Below, one piece after another: positions 36,273 through 49,610 of a stretch of DNA of 64,000 bases (its first letter is position 1; each line of letters begins with the position of its first letter). Location: assembly GCA_001695595.3 (NCBI GenBank), contig MBPM02000032.1, positions 62,001 to 126,000 of the forward strand, given 5' to 3'. The notes beneath the pieces were generated by a model. That model was not told where the DNA came from and ran no database searches. It worked only from the letters and a program-made list of their open reading frames with translations. The stretch is from Plasmopara viticola (lineage: Eukaryota; Oomycota; Peronosporomycetes; Peronosporales; Peronosporaceae). Both the position numbers and the translations under genes were made by a program.

Positions 36273-36360
36273 AACGAAAGCTCTGTCTGAGAGTTTTCAT
36301 TTTAGGAACGAAGGCTCTGTCTGACAGGCCCACACGTTAGATATGAAGGCTTTGTCTGAC
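36273..36360. repeat. Three degenerate repeats spaced 34-35 bp
   Basis: Three ~19-nt cores (AACGAAAGCTCTGTCTGAG and variants) start near 36273, 36307 and 36342. Intervening sequence is not conserved. This is a small decayed minisatellite-like array. Confidence 0.7.
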
Positions 36361-39300
36361 CGATTCACAAACCATGATTCGCAAGTGATGGTTGGAAATA
36401 CGCTGTACGTCAGACCATATGACTACTTGCGAAAAATGACCCGACAAAGAATAGTTCACCAAATGCCTAGATTTGTATGAGAACTTAAGACATTTTGCAT
36501 CACATTGTGGTAAAATTTTCAAATTGAGTCAACTTTTGCGACATCCCCATATTGTTGAGTGCATATTCAACCATAAAGATCTTGTCATTTCACAAATGTG
36601 GCAGCTCAGCACACTAACTGCAAAGTGTGTTATTAAGCCTGCAACAGGTTCTTTCCATCTGATGATCTGTCTGAGGATGGGCTGGTGTTAAATATTCGCA
36701 AGGACATTTCCAATACTTAGATAGCATCTGCTAAATTGGGCTAGGTAACCTGCTATTCTTTACCGAAACCATCGCGTCCAGATGGTAAAGAAATCTATTT
36801 ATTCCAGCCTCGCTGTTTCTTACTCCGTAATTCTGGCTAAAGTAGATTTATATGCATCTTCGCGGTCAGGTTACAAACTCAAACACCTCTCTATTCGCGT
36901 TGTATCTAAAATCCGACGAGCCGAACATAATGTAGTGCCTTGAAATCAACTTTTAGCTGTCCACCAATACTGGAATGTTTTGTAAAGCAGCCAGTGTACA
37001 TATCACGGGTTCGACGCTCAAGTAAGTCACAGGCTCTCATGAAGTTCACCATGCGCTTTTACACGTAAAAAAGGTGAAACTGTAAAACAAATTGTCTCAG
37101 TCTCAATATCCGCTAATTGAAAACCATGTGCCTCCAAAAATATGTTGTCTTTGATATCTCTATCATTTGAAGCAATGAAGTGGGTTGGAATTGCCGGATC
37201 CATTCCATAGTGTAACAAACCGTTTGCCCGCTAATAGGTATTTAGCCTCAATTGCTGCTGAGAGGTTGGCTAGTCAGCTTCGACATCTTTGCTTGCTATA
37301 AGAATCGCAAAAAAATTGCTGTTGACACTAGTTTTTTGTCAAAGTATCTTCTAGCTCTGCGGATACGAAACAACTCAAAGTTCGGCTTCCAAAAGTACTC
37401 CGGCATCAAGTTTGCAAGAATTCAATCGTGCGAATGGTGTAATCAACAATATTGATAGCGTTCTTGCCCTTTCTCGAAAAAGGTTGCGAAATAACCTGTT
37501 TTTTTGAAATTCAAGTTATACTAGACATAATAAGCCTAATAAAGTCCCTCTAGCATGTATTTCATGACAAAAAAAGTTCTTATAAAAAACAGTTTGTCAG
37601 CCCAAGCTACTTGTTCTGGAACAAGAAAACTTACTCTTGTTTGTCCTTGATGAGTATTGACTTTGTCTTCTCTGGGAATACTAGACCAAGTATCTGATGA
37701 AGGTTTTTCCTGTTGCTGTCAAAAGCATTTTTTCTTGAGCGACAATTTTGAAAATAGGCGCTGTGAGACCCGCACATAATTGTGCAAAAATTGAATTAGG
37801 CTCAATCACTTTCTCAAATCAGTTTGAAAACGTGATGTAAGTCAATCCAAGACGGCTTTCACTTGCTCAAATATTTAGAAACCCAATAATGATACACCCT
37901 CTGCTGCAAAGACACATGTGTCAGTGCTGCCATATAGTTTGCCGATCCTGGTGACCTCGAAAACTTTCCTAAGCAAACCTTTGGAATAACGGACGTACAT
38001 GATGTCATGGTACCACCTTTTTGTGTGACATAAGTCACGTGATGTTCTTTGCACTTAAGCCATTATTTGAATGCAAAGAAGCATAAGGTGGCCTAACGAT
38101 CACATTTTTCGTGCCTATAGGTAAATAGTTAGATGCCGTAGCTTAAATGCTCCCATTTGTTAGAGATTATATTGTGAATTGTATTTTTAGGTGTAGTAGA
38201 TCATTTTTGCTCGTAGAAGGACTGATTCTAGATCTTAGAGTCACAAAGGTAGCAAAGTGCGATCTGTGTTGGTTTCAAGTTCATATTTAATATCATAAAC
38301 CCGAACCCAAACTTCTTAGATATAGCATCCTTACTGCTCTGGCATCAATCTTAGCCTGAGCCATCGAGAGCAATTCTCTGTAAGGTAAAGCAGTAAACTT
38401 TTTGCACCAGGGTACACATGACTTGGTTGCGCAAGAATCCGATGCGATCAGTGCACATTGAGAGGGGCTCTCTAAAGATAAGAACGCTATGTTAAAGCAT
38501 CGAGTTTGCGTCGATAGCACCGGTTCATTAGGTGAATGTTCCACTCAAATCGCAGTAGCTTTCTGTAAGCCTAAAGACCATTACAAGGCTGCTCTTGTCA
38601 AGAAATTTTATAAGGACAATGAATCTACTTTCTTGCGAGCGGAACATCAAGACGTGGCTCTAGTCATCTCGGCTCTGTCAGAAGAGCACGAATAACAATG
38701 AGTATCATGTGTTTATGCTTCTTTGATCCGACCGGTGTAAATAGTATCTGGCGGACCTTGTTCATAGATTACGAATATTGTTGGCTTGGATGACCAACAA
38801 CTCTATTTAATAGTCCCCGCACATACGAATAGACTACGCACGGGCGCAAACCGAGCGATGGCGCTCTATACACAATCGATTTGCCTCAAAGGGGCATCGG
38901 AAGCCAAATCTCACTCACAGCTGGTACAGGTAGGGAATTGGGCCATCAAGTTAATACTCATGAAGAGCACCTTAACTTCCAAGCTGCAATCCAGCATATG
39001 TTGTATCGTCTATAGTTTATCTGTAACGATATATGTTTTGTCTCGAAGAGATATGTAAGAATGGTGCTTGTAATTCTAGCTGAACAAGACCTATTAAGGC
39101 AAGTCCTCGTTGACTTTGGCTGATAAGGCAATTACATTTTAATCTTCACAGTCGAAAAAAAGTTGGTAATAAACCAGGATCTACGAGCGCATCTGTTACT
39201 GTTTGCTTCGCGACAAAAGCGAGAAAGGTTGTACTAAGACTCTAGGTCTGTAATCTCCCGACCTCAACACGGTTTTTTTAGTGCGGATGCGAAGTATGAT

Positions 39301-39777
39301 CTCATCCTGGGTATGGGGAATATGGTGCACTACAAACTATGAATATGAATTCATTTGATGTCTAAAATTGCAGCAAAACTTGGGTGTGTCAATAATCTCC
39401 TCTGCTTAAAAAGCAGAAGCTTTAGGCGCGGATTGGACTGAGTGAGCCAACGTCTTAGACATCGAAATGACAATAATGGGCGCTAAATGTGTAAAAGACG
39501 CGAGTGTACAAGATGAAGTGGCAATCCAACTTTTGGACGGTGCTCGTATAGAGCAACGTCCGGTGACAGCACGTCTAACAGTAAGCCAATGCAGTATGCT
39601 TGGGCCCCACCACTACGTGTCAAAAGAATTGCTAATGCTCAGAGCCTACCAAAGCTCGATGATTGTGAACAATCCAAAGCATCATTGCATTAATACGGTC
39701 TGGAAGAGGCATGGGTAGACGTTCTCTTCGAAACGATGAAGATATACATAACACTTTCGTGAGGGACTTTGGAGGTA

Positions 39778-39828
39778 TTTTCTTTCGGCTTTGAGTCTTT
39801 GAGAGATTTTCTTTCGGCTTTGAGTCTT
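39778..39828. repeat. Two-copy 22-nt direct repeat
   Basis: The string TTTTCTTTCGGCTTTGAGTC (plus TT) occurs at 39778-39799 and again at 39807-39828 with no change, separated by 7 nt. It is a simple local duplication. Confidence 0.85.
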
Positions 39829-42800
39829 GACAGTACCGCGGCCATAAGCCCAATAGCCACCATCACCTAAGCCAATGAGATGCCTTCAGCACTTATTTAA
39901 TGCGTTACTTCCGCGCTCGATCTTGCCACCATCAGCTTAGTCAGTGCCTCGTACTCAGGATACAATACGCATTGTAAGTCGGCCAAGCGAGGAGCTTACT
40001 AGATAGAAAAACAACTTCGCGATGCAGTTATGACTTTCGAGCTGATACGCTTAGCGTTTGATCCGTGAAGATAAGACCTGAGGGATCTATGGACTTTGCA
40101 AAGATGCTTAGGACCTATTGTAAGGGCCATCTCCAGCACAAATCTTGATCAAATTATTTACACACGAGCTTATACTTCCTGTACTAAAACTCGCGAGTTA
40201 GTGTCGGTAGAGGCCGTTTTCTGCACTTATTGGTAAGTCCGCTGTAGAATAGCGATATATAAGAAGAGACACATTCAAGGGCGCCGTGTGCTTTCTGTAA
40301 AGTGGTGCAGTAATCCAGGTTCACAGGACCTTTTGACTGAATTCAGCTAAAGCTCCCCATGGCTGTTGCGATATAGTAAGCGATTTGTAGATCTTACACA
40401 GAATCTAAGCCCCTTGTTGAGATTTAACAGATGTGACTTTGTAGTTTAAGCTTCAACACTAAGTTTGGCTTTAGGCTAAAGCCAAGACGTTCAGGTGTTC
40501 TATCTTTGAGCTCATATCGAGCAAATTTAAACTCTAACTCATGCACGCAAAATTATTTGTCAAATGTATTTGGGCCATATTTTTTTGAAATTTCTGGCAG
40601 TTTAATTACCTTAGCGATTTACTTATACAAGTGTTTGCGATTTTGGGTGTCCTTCCTATCCAATCTTATCTAATAGCTTTTTAAACGCCGGGCAGATTTC
40701 CAAAGCGAGAGTATATGCGTGGCTAAACTACGCGCATACCACCATGAGATTGCAGCTGTTTCTAAATCAAGTTCCTTTTGAAAAGTTTGAGTAAGGAATA
40801 GCCGAACGAATTGGGTTCGATAAGTGCTTGTGTCAGCTTTAGTTTTACGATGCACTTTTCGAATAATTCTTTTCTGGTATATATTCAGAAAATTTGGTGA
40901 GACATCGCTATAAGCAAAATTCTTCGAGATAGCCCTCGCAATCTGAGGGAATCAAAGCTCTTTTCATTGCTAAGGTTTTGATATATCGGTTGGAATGGCC
41001 ATTGTCAGTTTTGCTGCTCGCTGCTCAAAGGTTGGCCTCTCGTGAATTGGGGCCTTCGTCTTTTCTCGGCGGTGGGCAACTCGAAAAGCCCATCGTGTAC
41101 TGCGTGGGCTTATATACCAAAATGGTCACCCTTGAATGCACTTTTGCTTTCTTACTTCATTTGCTTTTACATCGCTAACACTTGAGACATCATCAACGGC
41201 ATCATCGCAAGTCAAAAATCACCCCATTAAATTTCCACGAACATTTCGTCCTTTTCGCAAATGAGTCTTGCAACAAGTTTAACACCTTAGAAAAATTACC
41301 GACCGATTGAGCTGTTTTGACAACACAGCAGATATTTTGTTTGGCTCTTTTTAGTCCCAGGAAAGCAAACAATCGGTAGTGTACTAGCCGAACCGCTTGT
41401 GGCAATCCTTATTGTCTCAATCACTTAAAGATAAATGTGTCTTTGGGATAGCAAGTGAAGGCGTCTATTGCGTGTTACCCGCCGTGTTGGAAAAGGCGAC
41501 TCCACAAGCGAGGCGCTTGGTGAAGGTGCAGCCGTCAATAATCCTTATGGTTTTATTATGACAAACGGAACTGATAACTCTTTTAAAAACAAAGTCGTAA
41601 ATAATACTCACCCCTCTACTAATGGATGTAGCCCAAGTCTTAGCAAAGATGCTGTAACGAGCCATTATAAAAATCAAGCTTTAATGCAAGGAAGAGTTGA
41701 TCTATTAAGATAGGGTAAAAAAAATAGCGACTGCTAGTGCTCTCGAAACGCCCAACCGGACCTCACACAGATTTGCGTACTGAACTTTATTAAACAATAC
41801 CGTAAGGAATCATTCTCTATCGCAATAGAAATAGAAAACTAGTACTTGTTAACACTCAATAAAAGAAGAAGAACAGTTTTTTCAATTATAAATTATCCTT
41901 TAGCCTCTTAGTCATGATATGAGTCACATTTGATTTCTTACGAAATAAAAGGATCTGTATTAGTCTTAACACCTCAATATGACAATTAGGCGGGAATTGT
42001 GCTGCGGTGACAGCGAGGCTGGTCTTCAGCCAAGAAATCGGATCCTACGATAACCATCTAATATCGAGCTTTTTACTCATAGGGCATCAAGCTGTTGTCA
42101 TATGATAAAGTACTGTTTTTATATCTGCGGTACCAATAACGTTCGAAGCACGGAATGACTTTAGATATATAATATGGCGATATCATCAACTAGCGTGGCG
42201 CTCACTGAATCACTTTGGCTCCATTACAATTTTACTCTCCAAAACTTCAGTCCATGCAATCTCATTTTTTTTCAAAAATTATTGTGTATCAGAAGTCACT
42301 TTTGGTTTGTTCGACACCGCTTTACGTCTATCAAATACACTTATGCCACTTATTGGAAGTCCGCACAACAAAGTTCATACGTCTCGAAGCTTCTACAGAA
42401 GCATACGCCCTTGGTCCACTGACTACCCCATCGGTACACAGATGAAGTCGGGTACAGATAGGGCTCTTTAGATACGAGTCAAGCTCACAGTTACCGACTA
42501 TTTTGGCGTAAGTATACTACGATTGAGTTGCTTGCGAAGCACCCTCACGTCGCATTCGTCAATCATCCGTAGTATAGGCCGATACGAGCCATGTGCCGAG
42601 AAATATGCTCATCTGCTTTACGCGCCTCGAATGCTCTTCGGAGGCCACTTCTTGCATGGCATATATGAGCGAGCATACTTAAGTCGGGAGCCTAATACAG
42701 GGACAATGGTGATGTTTTTTTGAATCGTGTCAGATATCGATACTAAACGTAGCAATCTAGATGGCCTTGACAAAACCACATTGACGACACTTACAATGAA

Positions 42801-43794
42801 ACATTGTCTTGATGGTGTCACAAAAGAGTTTTGTTCGGCTTCCTTTAAAGCGTCCAGCACAACTAGCAATCAACGTTGGTCTGTCACTAAGTCCAACGCA
42901 TCTAGCTACCCTTTAAAGCCCTCGTGCAAGACAAAAGAATGCTTTGTCGGCCCTCAAGAGGGAAATAAATTCTACCTTCTTGTTTGTTACAGCCAAAGCG
43001 GTAGATAAGACAGCGCTCAAGTTCAATACGACTAATTCAAATCATCAGGGTCACGAAGACCACGACGCTGAACCTTTCAGGAAGGAGAAATATTTCCACG
43101 GCAATATGGGGGAGCAACTCTGTCTGTGGCTGCATTCCTCGTAACAAGCAACTAAGATGACCAATTTCATCGTCGCTTCTTGCTCTTTAAAGAAAGTGAG
43201 TGCGATGATAGCTGGCAAATATAAAAGTTCACAGAAAGAAGCTTTGGTCTCGACTACCTCTTGATATGTTTCGGACACACAAACACTTGGGCGGAGTGGT
43301 TTTGAATGTGAGTGCTCAGGTTAAGGCTACAAACGTTGTGCTTCTTATTATTTTTGATCATTGGCCATCTCTACCTTATTGTCTTCAACTACAGTTTTCA
43401 CACATGTGTTTACTTTGAAGGTAATTTTTTTTAATCATAACGGCTTGAACCCCACTTAGTCGCGCCGGCATGTGCTGAGCGCTACAGCATAAAGCAACCT
43501 TGTATACTTTGAGGACCATGGCGGGTTCCAGCAGGGAGAACGCTGTAAAAAAATGCAGCCGCCACATCAGGTCCATACAAACCAATATATTCCGGGCAGT
43601 GCGAACCGCTCGTCCAACAGATGCAAGAAGCTTTTTTTATCTATATCAAAATCTTTGGCGAGAGTTCGCGAAGGTATTTTACCCGTTTGGACTTAGGATT
43701 GGCAGCAAAGTGATAACGGGGTAGTGCAATCGTACATCACAGTCACCGAGGAACCAAAATCAATTGATTTTTTTTTAATTTGTTACATTTCAGC

Positions 43795-45180
43795 TCGATT
43801 CATAGTCGACAGAAGCACAGATAGACGGCACGAGCTCGCTGAATCGTGTCGGCACCAAAGCTTTCGCGCGCCTCAATCTTTTCGTTTTCTTAACGAAATC
43901 ACGCGGACCAGCTTTTTTGATTGCTATTAAGCCGCCACGTCCAAGCTAAACATACCAAAAGAGATTGAGAATTCGATTCATTTCGACATAATTATAGTAA
44001 GGGTGAGGATAGTGACTCATTTAAGTCACCACTTAATTCTCGCGCGATGCATCGCATCTGACCTAAGCCGCAATAGTATTGAATTATTCAATGCACGCTG
44101 TGTTGACCCCTTTCAAAACAATCGTTTGCGGCCAGTGTCATATCAAATTAGCTCTTTCAGACCTTTTCAATTTGCTTCGAATTCCACTCAAGACACTCGC
44201 AAAACAATTTTGGATCTATTACGAACACAGATGTTTTCTTGTCCACCCGATCAGCCGATACCATCGAGTGTTCCTTTATATGGCTCGAAATACGCCGACC
44301 ATAATCAGGATCCAACGCGCACGATCAACTTGACATCCATCGGTCGTCTATCACTGGAGCTAAATACGTGGATACGGAAAGAAAAGAAAGGTCATTACCG
44401 GCACATCCACATACAAATCATCGTACAAGCCGTGCATTTTCCGTGAAAGTGCGAGTCGAATCTTAAGGTCACAATTATACACTTTCTCGTACTTGCAGCA
44501 ATGCGCGACTGACGTTTGATAGCAATCTTTCGATTCAATTCGTTGGTATCTGAACTCGTCCGTCATCACGTCAATAATCGACCTTGTCGTGGAAAGGAAC
44601 GACATCGTTCGCCGCAAGGAGTTTAAATTCATGGGCGACATAATGCGTGAAGAAAACTCAGCGCAATCTACTTAATCCGTGCGAGGCTCAAGACACACGT
44701 GCCGCCGTCGCTAGTCTGTTAAGAGAAGAATTAACAGTCAAAGGCTCATTGAGTAGTCGGCCTTGAAATAACGAAGATGCGAACTTCGCAATCCTACATT
44801 TCAAACTGGAATAAAGCAGACGCACAAACCAGATTTTTTACTAATGTTAATATGCAGCGTCGTGTCCTCATATGAAGTTGCTCTGTCTTTCCCGTCCGAG
44901 CCAAGGCTTGGGTCGTAGTAACTAAGGTGTGTGTCGGCCAATCGATACAGACAGCAGCAGAGTCCTTTTCTTAGACGAAAATTGCCAACCCCTTGTTTCT
45001 GCTCCTTCTTGAGCACTTGCCCTTTCTTCATCTTTCACTGCATCTTGCAAAGTATCTACATTTTCAGCATTAACGCCAGCAAAAGTCACCGACGTCACCG
45101 CGTTGCCAGTTTTGCCCACGAGCTAGAAACCTATCAACAATACTTGCAAATTACGCGGCAAATTCGAGACTTGCGAAGCT
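43795..45180 (-). pseudogene. Broken CRN-header/HNH unit (copy B) with conserved 3' flank
   Basis: This is a minus-strand relative of the intact gene at 45303, arranged head to head with it. The header piece (about 45125 down to 45020) retains N-A-V-T-S-V and V-D-T-L-Q-D-A-V-K but lacks the following stretch present in copy A. A middle piece with R-L-A-D-T-H-L-S-Y-Y-D-P-S-L is in another frame. The nuclease-like end (44641-44360) keeps D-E-F-R-Y-Q-R-I-E-S, A-H-C and R-L-A-L-S-R-K-M-H-G-L-Y-D. Frameshifts, stops and a deletion rule out a complete product. The 3' flank (44360 down to about 43800) matches the flank of copy D (48560-48800). Confidence 0.75.
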
Positions 45181-45302
45181 GGGTATAGTATATATTGGTG
45201 ATAGCATCTAACTGGATAGCAATAAATTTGATGGTTGTTTAAAGACTCATTCATGACTCATTCGAGGAGTGTGCTATCTTGAATTTGCCGCGTGGATCAA
45301 GA

Positions 45303-46360
45303 ATGGCGCGGAAATGGTTTCAGCTCGTGAACGGGGATGAAAAAGCCATGACGTCGGCAGATGCGGTTGTCGTGGATGTTGAGGATGTGGATACATTGCG
45401 GGATGCGGTAAAGCTCAAGTATGCGGATAGTCATCTCGTTGGGATTGCTGCATCCGATCTCACCGTCTTCGCGAAGGGTGCAGCGTTGAAAGAGGCCTCG
45501 TCGATTGAATCATTTGGGAGCTCAAAGAAAGATGCGCTTATCGTGCAACTGCCAAAGAAGGAGCAGAAAAGCAGTCTATGGTTGGTGAATGGTGCTGTCA
45601 GTACTGCTCGTTTAACAAAGGGAGTTCGCTGCCGTCTATATCGATTGGCCGATACATACCTAGGCAACTACGACCCAAGCCTTGACTCGAATGGTAAAGA
45701 CAAAGCAATTTGGTATGACGACACGACGCTGCGTATCCACATTCTTTTTGAAACAAGTGAGTATGTACATCTGCTTTTATTAATGTCGGTCATTGCGACT
45801 AACCAATATCTATTGCAGAGGAGAGTGCTTTATACTTTCAGAGCCAACTTTTTGATGAGCCATTGACTGTCGGTTCTCCTCTTCACGGACAAGCTACGGC
45901 GGCAAATGTTTCCCAAGTCTCACGCGAACTTACTGAGTTGCTTCGAATCTTTTTCGGGCATTCTATCGCCCAAGAAACATATTCTCCGCCGCAGTCAATA
46001 TCGTCCCTTTCCACGGCGACTACGATCATTGACATGAAGACGGACGAGTTCAGGTTTCAACGAATTGAATCGGAAGATTGCTTTGGAGCGATCGGTAAGG
46101 CCGAGAGCTGTCATTTGATGTCAGCCGCGCATTGCCGCGAGAACAAGACGTATAAAAAGTATAATTGTGACCCAAACAAGCGACTCGCGTTTTCACGGGA
46201 AATGTGCGGCTTTTACGATGGTTTGAATGTGGATGTGCCAGTGATGAACATTTTTATTGAGTCCACGTCATCAGCTCCAGTGATAGACGACCGATATGAA
46301 GTCAAGTTGATCGTGCGCGCGTTGGATCCAGATTATGGTCGGCGTATTGCAAGACGTTAA
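45303..46360 (+). CDS. Crinkler (CRN)-type effector-like protein with HNH-nuclease-like C-terminus, one intron
   Basis: This is a two-exon gene: exon 1 45303-45756, intron 45757-45818 (62 nt, GTGAGT ... TTGCAG), exon 2 45819-46360. The frame is kept and 331 residues result. The upstream frame start at 45279 is TTG, so ATG 45303 is used. The N-terminal ~85 residues look like a CRN ubiquitin-like header: V-D-T-L-R-D-A-V-K helix, then D-L-T-V-F-A-K-G resembling the L-x-L-F-L-A-K motif. A middle region has R-L-A-D-T-Y-L-G-N-Y-D-P-S-L. The C-terminus resembles HNH_2-type nucleases (A-A-H-C with His256; D-P-N-K-R-L-A-F-S; then M-C-G-F-Y-D). Cys281 stands where sister copies have the last HNH His. 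CRN proteins are host-translocated or intracellular effectors (family knowledge); activity here is unproven. It is the only intact member of the cluster. Confidence 0.75.
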
Positions 46361-46690
46361 AAGAAAGACTCAATAATATCGGCTGACCGAATGGAGATGA
46401 GGACATTTGTGTTTGTGAAAGATTCACAAGTTTTTTGCGAGTGGCTCGAGTGGAAAGCAAAGCAAACTGAGAAGGCCTGGAAGAGCTATTATGATATAAC
46501 ACCGGCCGCGAATTAAGAAATTCTAAAACGGTCGAAAACGAATGTGACACAGCGTGCATTTGAACAAAATACAACACTACGGAGGGTGGGATCAGATTGG
46601 ATGCATCGCGCGAAAAATAAGTGGTGACTTACATGTATCACAATCCCCACCCTCAATATAGTTTTTTCTTTACCCTTTGATCTCATTTAT
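46361..46690 (+). repeat. 3' flank of CRN unit A shared with the other units
   Basis: After the stop of the intact gene the sequence still matches the flanks of units C, E and F: a coding-like relic with K-D-S-Q-V-F-C-E-W-L-E-W-K-A-K, a CACCGGCCGCG stretch, AATGTGACACAGCGTGCATT, and ACAACACTAC followed by a C/T-rich tail. The repeated unit is thus longer than the gene itself. Confidence 0.65.
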
Positions 46691-46904
46691 TATGTGTAGC
46701 TTAAACATATAGCAATCAAATAGATTATATTTTAAAGGAAAAATTCCGGATCCATCTTTTGTCATAATTTTTATTTTTCCATCCGGATGCCACCATATTG
46801 ATGACGTGATATCAGATGCTACTAATAGCGAGATGGATATAATTTAAATCTACGCAAATGATGCTTTGTTCTATTCCTTATATATGCATCTTCGCGAGTC
46901 ACGA

Positions 46905-48330
46905 TGTTGCTGCGTAATTCGAAGTTAGGGCTGAAAGGGTCTCAGCTCGTGGGCGAAAATGGCAACGCAGTGACCTCCGTGACTTGTGCAGGTGTGAGCG
47001 CTAAAAAATGTAGATTCTTTGCGGGATGCGGTGAAAGGGGCATTTGCCGTGCAAGTGCGAAAGAAGCAAAAGAAAAATAGCAATAATCGTATATAAACTG
47101 TTTAATTAAAACATTTTTTATTGTTATAAGCTCGAATAACTCACAATTTTAAAAAGATAAATCGAATAATATGAGCACTGTTGTCAAGGGCTTGCTGCCG
47201 TCTTTATCGATGAATTAACACACACCTAAATTACTATGACCCAAGCCTTCGCTCGAACAAAGAAGAGAGTGCTACTAGGTATGAGGACTCGACGCTGCAT
47301 ATGTCTGTTTTGTATAGCCAAAGTCAACTACTTTATGAACTTTTATTTGCTGGCTCCTCTCCTAACAGATAAGCTACTGCGGCACGTGTTTATTATGTCT
47401 CGCACGGAATAACTTAATTGCGTTGAGTTTTCTTCATGCATTATGTCGCCCAAGAATTAGATTTTCTGCGGTAAATAATGTCGTTTCTTTCAACAACGAG
47501 GTTGATTGTTGACGTGATGACGGACAAGAACAGACTTCAACGATTTAAACCGAAAGAGTGTTTTGGCGCGACAAACAAGGCCGAGTGCTCTCATTAGATG
47601 TCCGCCGCGCATTGCCGCGAGTGCAAAATACGTGTAAAGTATATTTGTGACCCAAACAATCGACTCGGAAATGCACAATTTCTACAATGATTGAGATGTT
47701 GATGTGTCAGTGATGAATTGTTTTTTAATGTCACCAGATCGAGTGGTTGACGTCCGATACGAAGTCAAGCTGATCGTGCGCGCATTGGTTCTGATCATTG
47801 TCGGCGCATTTGGAGTCGTTTATAGAAAGCCGTCAAGATATCGGCTGATCGAGTAGACATCGTATATGTGAAGGACCTCAAAGTGTTTTGCAAGTGTCTT
47901 GAGTTAAAGTCAAAAGCAAATCAGAAGGACCTGGAAGGGCTATTGTAAAATCTCACCGGCAGCGAACATGGAAACTTAAGAAACAACAGGAGTCAAGAGC
48001 AATGTGACACAACGTGCATTGCACAATACAACACTACTGCTGTTGTAATCCATCGCGTGGAAACCGCGTGACTTTATGTCAGATGTCACATCCTATTATT
48101 CAACCTTTCTACCGTTTCTTCTCTCTACAAAACTACTCCTCATTCTTTATTGTAAATTCACAGCTATAGTACATAAGCGTCATTGTGTCATCAGTATGAA
48201 GTTATGTTATATCCCACAACTCTTCTGTGACAGCATCGGAACAATTTGTCATTGCAAGTGTCGTCAATGTTGTATCGTTAAATTGCTACATGAAATATTA
48301 GTAGTTAAGCAAATGCGTCAGTGACACTTT
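46905..48330 (+). pseudogene. Broken CRN-header/HNH unit (copy C) with 3' flank
   Basis: This plus-strand unit begins with an ATG near 46903 and a header relic (G-N-A-V-T-S-V, then V-D-S-L-R-D-A-V-K). Most of the middle is missing or decayed. A D-P-S-L-like trace lies near 47240, and the nuclease-like end is at 47510-47800: C-F-G-A, S-A-A-H-C-R-E, C-D-P-N-N-R-L, and E-M-H-N-F-Y with the last His retained. Stops and frameshifts are numerous. The flank from 47820 to about 48330 matches, in inverted orientation, 53560-53890. Confidence 0.72.
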
Positions 48331-48559
48331 GATGCGACAGAAGAATGCATAGAACGAGGTATCGTTGTGTCATCCGTATAAATGTAAATTTAACACTCAT
48401 CCAACTATTGATATCGAAGGACAGCGTTAGAATAACGTGTCATTAAAAGTATTATCAACATGCCATCGATAGTGCCTTTGGACGGTCAGAAATTACAGTG
48501 GATTGGAGCTTTATATTCCGGCAATTTTCTTATCTGTAAAATCTTAGCTTAGAAAATTG

Positions 48560-49474
48560 TCAACAGTAGCACACACGCAGACACACAGACGGCACAAGCT
48601 CGCCGACTTGCGTCAACACCATGGCTTTCGCGCGCTTCATAGGCGTTCAAAATACAAATCTTTTTGTTTTGTAAGGCCGCCTCGTTCAAGCAACTCGAAT
48701 TGATAGAGGTTAAAGGGTCGATGCACCAAGAAGAAACTGGGGCTTGTGAAATACTTTAGTCTTTACTTAAATTTTGCGCGATGCATCGCACCTGATCTCA
48801 CCCTCTGTAGTTGTATTTTTTTAATGCACACTGTGTCACATTCGGTGTGACTCCTTTTAGAATTGTTCAATTTGCGGCCGGTGTCATATCAAAATAGCTC
48901 TTCCAGGCCTTCTCAACTAGCTTTGATTTCCACTCAAGACACTCGTAGAACACTTTTGAAGCTTTCACAAATGTCTTCATTCAGCTCATATAATTGACTC
49001 TTCCTTCAAAAGACTTGGTATGCGCCGACCAAAATCAGGATCCATCGCGCGCACGACCAACTTGACTTCGTATCCATCGTTTAACATTGGAGCTGATGAC
49101 AAGAATTTAAAAAAAACGTTCTTTTTCGTCACATCAACATGCAATCCATCGTAGAAGGCGTGCGATTTCCGTGAAAGCGCGAGTCGATTGTTTTGGTCAC
49201 AGTTATACTTTCATATGTCTCGTACTCGCGGCAATGCGCGACTGACATTTGATAGCAATCTTCCGATTCAATTCGTTGGTATCTAAATTCATCATTCATC
49301 ACGGTAATTATCGAAGTTGTCGTGATAAGGAACGATATCGTTGGCCGCGAAGAATTACTTCTGGGGCGGCATATCTGTGCAGAAGACGCAACGCAATTTA
49401 GTTATCCGTGCGAGACTTACAAAACACGTGTCGCCGTCGCTAGTCTGTTGAGAAGAACCCACAGTTTAAGGTTT
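48560..49474 (-). pseudogene. C-terminal half of CRN/HNH unit D, cut by a copia insertion
   Basis: On the minus strand the nuclease-like end is readable (about 49310 down to 49100): D-E-F-R-Y-Q-R-I-E-S-E-D-C, V-A-H-C-R-E and H-A-F-Y-D. The expected header half is not adjacent. It resumes on the other side of the retrotransposon at 52954-53545. Up to 49474 the sequence follows copy B (CGTCGCTAGTCTGTT ...), then switches to the copia LTR. The 3' flank (48560-48800) matches the flank of copy B. Confidence 0.75.
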
Positions 49475-49610
49475 TGGTGAAATTACACCGCTGAAGGCAT
49501 GTTGAACACGCAGATGACGTCACAGTATTCACGAGTGCGTCACAGTAAGCAATTACATAATGGTAGCCCTTCATTGGTGTATTAAATATCTTCACTTCGA
49601 TTTTTCGACA
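49475..49610 (+). repeat. 5' LTR of the copia element
   Basis: The LTR is ~136 nt, starts TGGTGAAATTACACCGCTGA and ends TTCGACA. It aligns with 52807-52953, sharing ATTACACCGCTGAA, ATGACGTCACAGTATTCA, AATGGTAGCC and TTCACTTC. It is ~11 nt shorter near its 3' end. Confidence 0.8.

Larger units (their letters stand above)
35119..43794. other. 8.7 kb AT-rich desert
   Basis: No gene is supported. Short frames up to 93 codons (for example 38489-38695, 39467-39718, 42727-43008) have no recognised domains. Weak hints of decayed retroelement sequence exist near 39290-39330 (Y-D-L-I-L-G-M, as in gypsy protease regions), but too little to call. Short tandem repeats are listed separately. Confidence 0.45.

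Noticed and set aside
36273..36360. Possible CRISPR-like array
   Set aside because: Only three degenerate cores, non-uniform repeats, eukaryotic context and no cas genes.
37000..37030. GGTTCGA string suggestive of a tRNA T-loop
   Set aside because: No flanking stems or anticodon arm at the right distances.
39060..40450. Possible gypsy protease/chromodomain relic
   Set aside because: Only a Y-D-L-I-L-G-M-like phrase and vague similarity; too little to report as an element.
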